From positions 106,003,501 to 106,067,500 of the forward strand of contig CM042021.1 of NCBI GenBank assembly GCA_023525975.1: a stretch of DNA of 64,000 nucleotides, given 5' to 3'. The stretch's first letter is position 1, and each line of letters starts with the position of its first letter. Below are positions 56,626 to 64,000 of this stretch, one piece after another. Made by a program: the position numbers and the translations under genes. The notes under the pieces were generated by a model. The model saw only the letters and a list, made by a program, of their open reading frames with translations, did no database searches and had not been told where the DNA came from. Source of the DNA: Smallanthus sonchifolius (Eukaryota; Streptophyta; Magnoliopsida; Asterales; Asteraceae).

Positions 56626-56862
56626 GTGTTGGTTTTGGAAATATCAAGACTAGTCCTTGTAATTTTGTAATATTGATGTTGTTTTGAGTTTTGGTCAAGT
56701 TTGGTCCTCGAGGTTTGTAAGATTGTTTTCGTTAATATTGTATTATAATGAACGCGTGTATGCTTGTAAGTGTATATGAACAATAAATGTAAGGTTGAAA
56801 TCTTTTATTGCACGGCATAAAATACATAGGAAAAACATGAAAATCAGAAAGGTTACAAACCA

Positions 56863-57602
56863 ATAGATTTAGAGTAACACTCGAGTATCTATCGTCAAAT
56901 TCTCGAGTAGTTTCCGCCCCTTATCTAGTGATCCTACTGAACCAACACTTGGTTAATTCGCTTTTACCATAAGTGTTTCACCAGTTTTTCTAAGATAGCC
57001 ACTCGTTCCTCTAGATGAAACATACATCATCTATTGCCTCAATACCACTATAGGAAGCAATGTCCACTGCTCTTGCCACGCATTCCCGTGGATGAACCAC
57101 GAGGAATGTATCATGGAGTCTACACGATCCCCCGAATAACTCCTAACGACCTACCACTTAACAAACTAAAGTGAAGTCTGAACGGTCCAATAAAACAGGG
57201 ACTTTGCCTCCCACGTTTTCGAACCCGATACACCCCCTTTATAACAGAAACTTTTATATCGCCAATGTTCCCATTTGAATTTCAATACAACTCCTCCCTA
57301 AATCCACTTAGGGTTTTCTATCCATCTTGAGTGGATTTTTCAATCACACTCGATAAACAAGATTTTTTGAGCTAATCCTTGAATCACACCGTGATTCTTA
57401 GCTTCATGACCACCCAAACTACCCAACCAAAAGGTATTCGACACCGTTCATCATTTAGTAATTCAATTATCGGCATATGAATACTCAAATGGTAGTTAAC
57501 ATGACACCATCTTTCAACTAATGGTAATAGGTCACTTGGTTTCCTCCAAATCGAAGAAGAAACTAACACCTCAATCCGACTCAACAGGTACAGATGTACC
57601 AT
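56863..57602 (-). pseudogene. TE-K integrase C-terminus, decayed
   Basis: On the minus strand 57384-57602 contains NYHLSI-MP---E-L----RCRIPFGW, which aligns with the conserved NSYHTSI...RCRSP-CW region of TE-J's integrase. Further on (about 56950-57010), ERVAILEKLVKHL and INQVLVQ resemble the chromodomain-side tail of the same family. Stops and frame changes are many. This shows TE-K was a Ty3/gypsy element in minus orientation. Confidence 0.6.
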
Positions 57603-60134
57603 GTCGTATCACACACTTCTTGAACCTAAGTTCTCCGACCACTCGGAAGAGTAGGTTCCCTTTTGGTATTCGGCTTTAACCCGTAGGCACGTGAGATACT
57701 TTTAACCACATACTTGATTGTGTCTCCTTCATCCCCAGCCACCAAAAGTTAAACTCCAAAACAATATACAACAACCCACAAGACTTTTAATTCTCATAAT
57801 CACCCGTGAAGTTCAAAGACTTCAAGAAAACTATTGAAGTTCGGGGATTTCAACTCAACCTTCTAACTCTCGCCCGCAAATAGATTCATCAATTCCCTCT
57901 CCAATTTCTCTCCTTAGTTGCTGCAATCAGGCTCGTTGCTGACTAAGAGAATATGCGATACTCCTGAATAGTTGCATAAAGACATCACCGAGTCTAATGC
58001 ACGAGGCACCAAGACAACCGACAAGTCATATGGCCTTCCTATGGAAAGATGTGTCAAATATTATTTCCAAAACTCCTTTCATAATTCCAATACCCTGTTT
58101 ATCCTAACGACTTTAGAGTAAGTAAACCCTTGAGATTCAAAGATCTCAATCTTACAATCCCCCTTTGAAGTTATAAGACTTCATTTTCAATCACTGGTTT
58201 TGAAATTCTAAGACTTTAAATGCCACCAATGAAGTTCTAAGACTGCAACACCATATACCCCTTGATTACTTCAATCATTGCCTAGTCAACATATATGTCT
58301 TCAGAATTCACTGCCTCATCCAAATGGATTTCTACAAAAGCCAAAATACACACCAAATCATCCCGAAGAAATGCCTCTCCTTTCAGGGAATTTCAGGAAA
58401 CTCACGAAGATAATGAGCTTCAACGGCTTTGCTTCAAAGATATAAACGACTATCATCAAATAAACAACCATTGTGTTAACATACATGGGTCTACACACCT
58501 TTCACATTGATCCACATAAACTGCGTAACTTCTTATGAGCCTGAAAGTTACATCCGCAATCCCATAGTATTCATAACGAAAATAATACCATTCACGGGAT
58601 AACGTCCTCCTCTACCTTCATTGTTGAACTAGAACTTAGACACATGTTCAAACCCGAAAAGTGTACGTATACATTCTTCCATTCTTCTTTTCCTCAAGAG
58701 AACCGTTACACTCTAAGAAGTGACATTCGGGTATAGAACCCTTATTAACTTCTTCACAACTGGAACATCAAGTATTCCATTGCTCCGGTTAGTGTCAATG
58801 GCCTGAGCCAGGCATACACCAATTCATGCGCCACGTGTTTCACCGTCTCTAAGCGAGAACGGGTTGACACATCACCCTTTAGGCCTACACGACATTGATA
58901 CGGTTAGTAAGTAACCACACAATTTTCACTATAATCGTACGACTCCAATCCATTTGATTGTTTCACCCACATCCTTCAATTAAATAATTCATACAATTGT
59001 CAAAATTATGAATCCCTCAATGTTGATCGCCTCCGAACAACCGATTCACATAAAATCTAATCCGACAAAAGTTCCAAAAGACTTCAGCCCCGTCTTTGGT
59101 AGTTAGAAATGTTCGGCTCGACAGCCTTAAAATTTCTATTTTCTCCCCCTTTCATTTGTGTGCTTTAAACTCGGTACATTCACTTCGAATTCGTCCCGAT
59201 TTGTAAACACCGAAGCACACATGATTAGGACTAAAACACTATGGCGTTGTGTGTCCCATCATTCCACATTTATATCTTCCCACACATATGACAACAACAA
59301 GTATTGTCTCCCAAAGGGATTTCTAGCTCGGCGAGAATATTTGGCTTTCCTGAAGCCACCACAAACTCCTTCTCACACCCCACAAGTTTCCCGAGTTTGA
59401 TCTCCTTTCATCACATAATAATGAACTCTACCCGAGTTGTACACCAAGAAGAAGAATCCACTCTAAAAGGCAACCGATAGCAACGAGAAAACCGATCTAT
59501 CTTCCTTCCCTCCGATATTCCATGATTTGGGCAAGACCACACTTAGTCATACGACATGCCCATAATTTTTTGATTAATCCACCGATCTAACTTACGTGAA
59601 GAAAACTCCCAATTGCAAGATCCACAATAGTTTGTGGATAAAGCTAACTCAAGAAAGTTTCTCGAATTCACCCCGCTGCATTATCCTCGTGTTTTATGCT
59701 TTTCTCCCTACGGGAACTTCCAACCGAATATCCACGATTTTCCGGGGTCGACTCTCCGCGAGTAGTACTCCATCCGCCCATCACAATGGCTTACTTCAGC
59801 CAATACAATAATAGTGATGCGTCGTTGATTAATCAACAAATAAACTCCTACTATTTTACTCCTTTGGTCCGCACACCACGAACCCCTTGTGAAGACAAGG
59901 TTTCCTTCCTCCACGAATTCGACTACGTTTGGTCCTCCCACACTTAAGGCTTCATGCGGTTCTTTAAAGTACCGCCTCAATGAGCTCCTACCTTCCTTGA
60001 AGGAAGATTGGCAAAAAATTATGGAAAACTATAGTAATCCTTCACTAAAACGTTGCTTTTCATTTCTCCCGACTAATCCCAAACTCATTCCCATCCTCGA
60101 GGTGATGCACCCATAGACTCCTTCATACACAAGT
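57603..60134 (-). mobile_element. TE-K internal region, mostly unrecognisable
   Basis: About 2.5 kb between integrase remnant and 5' LTR. Protease and RT would be expected but I could not find a clear motif in any frame. Short ORFs at 58295-58510, 59158-59400 and 59596-60116 (plus) and 59708-59980 (minus) have no known domain. A GAAGTTC-AAGACTTC-type phrase recurs around 57800-58250. Confidence 0.5.
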
Positions 60135-60960
60135 TGTAACACCCAAAATTTCAACCAAATTTTAACTTTCAAAATGCGAGGAATTTAGGTCCCATAAAAC
60201 ACTCTTGATTAAACAACACATGTTACTTACTATGAAACGACAAACGATAAAGTTTTGTTAACGATGACAAAACGACATTTCAAAATGACAACAAGTTTTA
60301 ACATCCAAGAGACAATTTAAAACAAGTTTCAAGACTCCGAACCGGAGTTCTAATTCCAACCGTTAATATTCACCAAAACAAATTAGAATCATATCCTTCA
60401 CGAAGCGTGACCCGATACTTTAAACAGGAGCTTTACCTACATGAAGACCCCCCCCCCCCAAGGGTATTACCAAAGAATAATCCAAAAAACTATTCTAAGG
60501 ACTCAAATTTTCTGTCATGGTTGTGTTCAGATGAACATAACCATGTTCCCGGAACACAATCATGTTCAGATGAACACAGCTGTGTTCCCCTTTAGCATCA
60601 GGAAAAGCAAGATTTCTGATATGGCTGTGTTCAGATGAACACAACCATGTTTCCTGCACTTTCACCCATATTGACCACACTTCTTTGTGAGATTCTAAGG
60701 ACCCCAAACACCACAAAACAACTATGTGAAGTTCATGACCTCAAATAACTTCCATGTGAGGTTCTTAGACTTCAAATACCACAAACGACGTGTGAAGTTC
60801 ATGACCTCAATAACTATCGTGTGAGGTTCTTAGACTTCAAACTCCTTTATATGAGGTTCTAAAAGACCTCAAACGCCATAACCCAACCTTGTGAAGTTCA
60901 TGACCTTAAATTACTTTCGTGTGAGGTTCTTAGACTTCAAGCAACAACGACATTAGTGAA
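60135..60960 (-). repeat. TE-K 5' LTR, first segment
   Basis: Starts TGTAACACCC and aligns with 52600 onward (AACACTCTTGA, GAAGCGTGACCCGA and GGAGCTTTA blocks). Interrupted by TE-M at GTGAA. A C10 run lies at about 60447-60456. A phrase TGTGAGGTTCTTAGACTTCAA repeats several times from 60740. Confidence 0.75.
60516..60660. repeat. TGTGTTCA-GA-TGAACACA palindrome cluster in TE-K 5' LTR
   Basis: Three units: ATGGTTGTGTTCA-GA-TGAACAT at 60518, ATCATGTTCA-GA-TGAACACAGC at about 60559, and GGCTGTGTTCA-GA-TGAACACAACC at about 60623. The GA spacer is constant and arms are 9-11 bp. GGAACAC/GTGTTCC pieces lie between them. Confidence 0.8.
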
Positions 60961-61116
60961 TGTCACACCCCGACCGATGGCGTAAATACTTATGATAGCA
61001 TGTAAAAAAATATTTACACAAGAACTAATAATGTAACATGTAGTAGCATGGAATTGTATGGGTGTCCTAAAGTTATAGTCTAGGTCAAGGGTGTCAAATA
61101 ACCTAGTTCCCTATAA

Positions 61117-61133
61117 CCAAGACTCTGATACCA
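61117..61133 (-). other. Primer binding site of TE-M (initiator tRNA-Met)
   Basis: The minus strand reads TGGTATCAGAGTCTTGG, three bases from the LTR end at 61137. Confidence 0.88.
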
Positions 61134-61364
61134 ATCTGTCACACCCCGACCGATGGCGGAATCATCGGGGCGGGACATGTAGACTGTTCATAAGCACAAG
61201 GTTGACTAGATTGAATATATTAAACATCAAATTTCATAACAAGTAGTCCAAACACAACCAAATCTAAGATAGAACAAAATTGAATTACATAGAGTTCTTC
61301 TATTTAAATTAACTAAGTCCAAGCCTATGTGTAGCACATCTTGATCAATCTCACACATTAGAAC

Positions 61365-61806
61365 CTGAAACATGAATAAAATAAAGTCAACTAAAAAGTT
61401 GGTGAGTATAACACACGTTTGTATACAGATAGCATATAGTTGTAAAACAAATCCTTACATAACATGATAAATAAGGCATTTATGGGGAGCAGCTATTGTG
61501 TAACCAAGTACAATCAAACCTTTGCAACTAGCATGCAAAATTGAGTTGTCGGTATCAATCACCCCAATCTGTGTGGGTTTGTCAGACTCAATAGATCTAT
61601 CATTGAAAACCATCGGCTTGAATAGTTAATGATTGCACATAAGTGTTCAAAAAAGTTGGCACTCAGGCATAAAGCTCAAATTGCACACATGAATGTAAAT
61701 AGGATTTGTATTTGTGTTGTTTGTGTAAATGTAAACATGTAATTTGATAGAGTTCATGTTTCACCCCAAAAGTGTAAAAGAGTAAAAGGGGCTATGAAAT
61801 ACTCAC
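61365..61806 (-). other. Intron-like module in TE-M LTR
   Basis: On the minus strand CCAT-GTGAGTATTTCATAGCCCC opens at 61806 and ATGTTTCAG-GTTC closes at 61365 (442 bp), with the same internal blocks as TE-D. Confidence 0.5.
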
Positions 61807-62455
61807 ATGGTTTGAAGGCGTAGCTAACACGAAATACTAGCTAGAAATGAGATCCTTGTAATGCACAATGTTAACCTAGTGTGGAATGTATATAGGATTA
61901 ATAGTATGCTCAATATTTTATGTTTAAGTCTAGGATTGAATTGGTTGTGTGTATAAAGCTTGTGGTTTGTACTTGAATGGTGTTGTATAAAATGAAAGAT
62001 TTGGAATGAATACTTTGAGAACATTTTGATTAGGGTTTGAGTTTGAATAAGTAAATAAATTAAATAATTATTATTTATTTATTTAGTTATAAAAATAATG
62101 TAGGTGATAGGTTTAGTTAAGTATAACCTAAATAGACAATTTTTGTTTAAATATAAATTAAATAAATAATCGTTACTTTATTTATTTATTTATAAAAATA
62201 TGTAACTTAGTCATTTAGTTATAAAGATGTACCGAACGTTTTAGATTAATAAATAACTTTTGTTAATCTATTTTTATAAATATGTATAAACATAATTTTG
62301 TAGATTTAAATGAATAAATTTTTAAAATAGGAATTTGATCCTTTTTAAATAAGGTCAATATAAATCTTTATTAATTATTTTTATTTGAAAATTCATTTGG
62401 AATGTTTATTGGTTTTAAAATATAAATTTTAGTATTCTGCCAAAATTTTCTCACA

Positions 62456-62690
62456 CACACGACCGTACCTGGGACAAGGCACGATCGTGCTAGGACCACG
62501 GGCACGACCGTGCTAATCAGGGCGCGACAGTGTTGATCAAACAGAAGACACAACAAGGCTGCTCACTAGGCACGACCAGGTCATGTATGGGGCACGACTG
62601 TGCTCGGATAGGCACGACCGTGGCTTAGAGTAGCACGACCGTGGCTACATGTAGCACGACCGCGCTATGAGATTAGCGCGACCGTGTTTG
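62456..62690. repeat. Palindrome cluster 1 in TE-M
   Basis: About nine units such as GGCACG-AT-CGTGC, GGGCACG-AC-CGTGCT, GGCACG-ACTGTGCT, GTAGCACG-AC-CGCGCTA and AGCGCG-AC-CGTGTT. Confidence 0.8.
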
Positions 62691-63294
62691 GTCAAGTTCA
62701 GAAACAAAATTGTTCGATTCTTATAAAATTAAAGTTAGAAATCATAGGGCTTTTGATGAGTAACCTGTTGTGAATTTAACCATATAAACTAATTGAATTA
62801 TAATAGGGTCTAGCATGGTTATCGATTAAATTGAAAACGCATGAGCCCTAGATTCGGGTTCATGTTAAAATCGCTATTGTAAACCCGAATCAAGTGGGGG
62901 CTTTTGATCTATACACTGAAACGAAAATGTAGGAGGTTTCAATTACCAGGATAGATGACGGATTGATAGTGCTCGACTGTGTTGGGTTCCGGCTTGAAAT
63001 CCGGCGACTCCGACCTCGTCTCTGGACAAAATGGAATACGCGAGAGCTTGATAGAGGTTCGTACAAGGAGTGGGTGTAGTTTCTTTGCGCAGAAATAATT
63101 CCAAATGATGGATTCGAGTGGTATGATAATGAGGTCGGCGGTTTTGAAAAGAATACTCATAATGGAGTTTAATTCAAGGTAATGCGGGTGATTAAGACCT
63201 CAATAATGGTCGTTAATAGTTGAGACGTTTAGAACGGTTACAGATCGAACGAATTTAGAATTAAAGACTGTTTTTACGTTTCAACTGATGTGAG

Positions 63295-63370
63295 GCGCGA
63301 ACGTGCCTATAAGAGGCGCGACCGTGCCAGACAAGGCCTGACCGTGCCAAAACGTTGCGCGACCGTGCCT
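63295..63370. repeat. Palindrome cluster 2 in TE-M
   Basis: Four units: GGCGCG-AA-CGTGCC, GGCGCG-AC-CGTGCC, GGCCTG-AC-CGTGCC and TGCGCG-AC-CGTGCC, about 18-22 bp apart, each ending CGTGCC. Confidence 0.8.
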
Positions 63371-63653
63371 ACTAGGGTTTCTAGTTATTTACAAAATCAG
63401 CCCTTGCAACTTCAGCTTTGACAGAATTAGCCTGGTTAGGATTTAGCAGAACACCTAACGGGATTACTAACTGGATTAACTCTAGGAGGTGTTACCACAT
63501 GATTATGAGTTCTAAATCTTTGAATTGAATACGATTGGCTAACGATTAATGAGGTGTAGGTTTGAACAAGTATATGTTATAATGTCGTGTTGTTATTTTA
63601 TTAGTTAAAATAAATTTAAAATAGGGTCGGAAAATCATAAATGTTACAGTGAA

Positions 63654-64000
63654 GTTCAAAGACTTCAAGCTACAATGACATAAGTAAAGTTCATGACCTC
63701 AACAAACCACCGGGTGAGGTTCTTAGACTTCAAACACCAACTCTTTAGCATACAAACAAGTGTACACACACGACACCAATCAACCTTTATAACCCATCCG
63801 TTATTTACCGACACGTGGGTTCAAAGATCCCAACCCACCATTTATACTTGTGAACTTTAATTACTTCAATTAAACCTTATTCATCTCATTTTGTTTGACT
63901 ATACACCACATAAGTAAAATTCACCATATTTGTTTGACTCTAAACCACTTAAGTCATTTACCACATTTGTTTGACTATTAACCACTTAAGTCAAATTCAC
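63654..64000 (-). repeat. TE-K 5' LTR, second segment, running off the right edge
   Basis: Continues the LTR after TE-M: GTGAGGTTCTTAGACTTCAAACACC and later ACCACATAAGT units match 53755 and 53500-53700 in the left TE-K LTR. The LTR end and target duplication are beyond the window. Confidence 0.75.

Larger units (their letters stand above)
54585..56857 (-). mobile_element. TE-L: solo LTR, TSD AACCA
   Basis: 2273 bp starting TGTCACACCCC and ending AAAGGTTACA, with AACCA at 54580-54584 and 56858-56862. Same family as TE-D and TE-M but more diverged. On the minus strand it has a TATA box (56286-56293), two GCACGACCGTGC palindrome clusters (about 55658-55920 and 56544-56625) and the intron-like module (54826-55274). 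Confidence 0.93.
60961..63648 (-). mobile_element. TE-M: internally deleted element (22-bp LTR stub, leader, one full LTR), TSD GTGAA
   Basis: Target duplications GTGAA at 60956-60960 and 63649-63653 bound the block. On the minus strand it has a complete 5' LTR (63648 down to 61137), a primer site (61117-61133) and about 130 bp of leader. It then jumps to the last 22 bp of an LTR (60961-60982, TGTCACACC...). The whole coding region and nearly all of the 3' LTR are gone, but the outer ends are intact. The leader resembles that of TE-F (TTGGTTATAGGGAA, GACCTAGACTATAAC), tying the families together. Confidence 0.92.
61137..63648 (-). repeat. TE-M 5' LTR
   Basis: 2512 bp, same family as TE-D (7143-9633). 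Intron-like module at 61365-61806, palindrome clusters at about 62456-62690 and 63295-63370. AT-rich middle (62040-62450) without coding sequence. Confidence 0.92.

Noticed and set aside
1..64000. Host protein-coding gene
   Set aside because: Every stretch is accounted for by LTRs or internal regions of the elements listed; no exon-like set with host-protein similarity was recognised.

Overview
This window looks like intergenic DNA of a flowering plant, made almost entirely of long-terminal-repeat (LTR) retrotransposons nested inside one another. I found no host gene. The Ty3/gypsy and Ty1/copia families, the methionine-initiator and Asp-type primer sites, and LTRs of 2-3 kb ending GGGGTGTGACA point to a large eudicot genome. 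An Asteraceae (daisy family) member is my best guess, which is inference from family resemblance only.

Labels used below. H is the oldest layer, a minus-strand Athila/Tat-like gypsy element seen as 2274-2470 and 49281-52599. TE-B is a minus-strand element inserted in H's integrase, about 2471-49280. Inside TE-B sit three later insertions. TE-C is a minus-strand Athila-type gag-protease element, 6375-22093, TSD CTTAC. TE-F is a plus-strand element, 22155-34141, TSD AAACA. TE-J is a plus-strand Tekay-like chromovirus, 35919-47333, TSD GTAAG. Inside TE-C sit TE-D (solo LTR, 7143-9633, TSD TACTA) and TE-E (copia gag element, 11274-16664, TSD CTATT). Inside the 3' LTR of TE-F sits TE-G (solo LTR, 29776-32346, TSD ATATG). 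To the right, TE-K is a decayed minus-strand gypsy element from 52600 to beyond the window, cut by TE-L (solo LTR, 54585-56857, TSD AACCA) and TE-M (internally deleted, 60961-63648, TSD GTGAA). TE-A is a partial minus-strand LTR at 1-2273. The stack is four layers deep (H, TE-B, TE-C, TE-D or TE-E), and eight insertions have matching 5-bp target duplications on both sides.

Coding capacity is poor. TE-J carries a complete but broken set: an extra ORF before gag, then gag, protease, RT, RNase H, integrase and a chromodomain-like end. H carries decayed gag-pol pieces. TE-C has only gag and protease, and TE-E only a copia gag. TE-F has only the extra pre-gag ORF. TE-K keeps a trace of integrase. 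Most copies must have depended on relatives for movement.

The most interesting signals are in the non-coding LTR DNA. First, five unrelated LTR families carry clusters of short hyphenated palindromes, each family with its own sequence (for example AGCACG-AC-CGTGCT, CTCGCG-TAC-CGCGAG, GGCGAACTT-nnn-AAGTTCGCC). Second, TE-F, TE-G and TE-J LTRs each hold a tRNA-like A-box/B-box pair followed by a T-run, the layout of a Pol III promoter and terminator. Third, an intron-like module of about 450 bp (GTGAG donor, TTTCAG or TCTCAG acceptor) recurs in nearly all the large LTRs on both strands. These modules seem to be combined differently in related elements.
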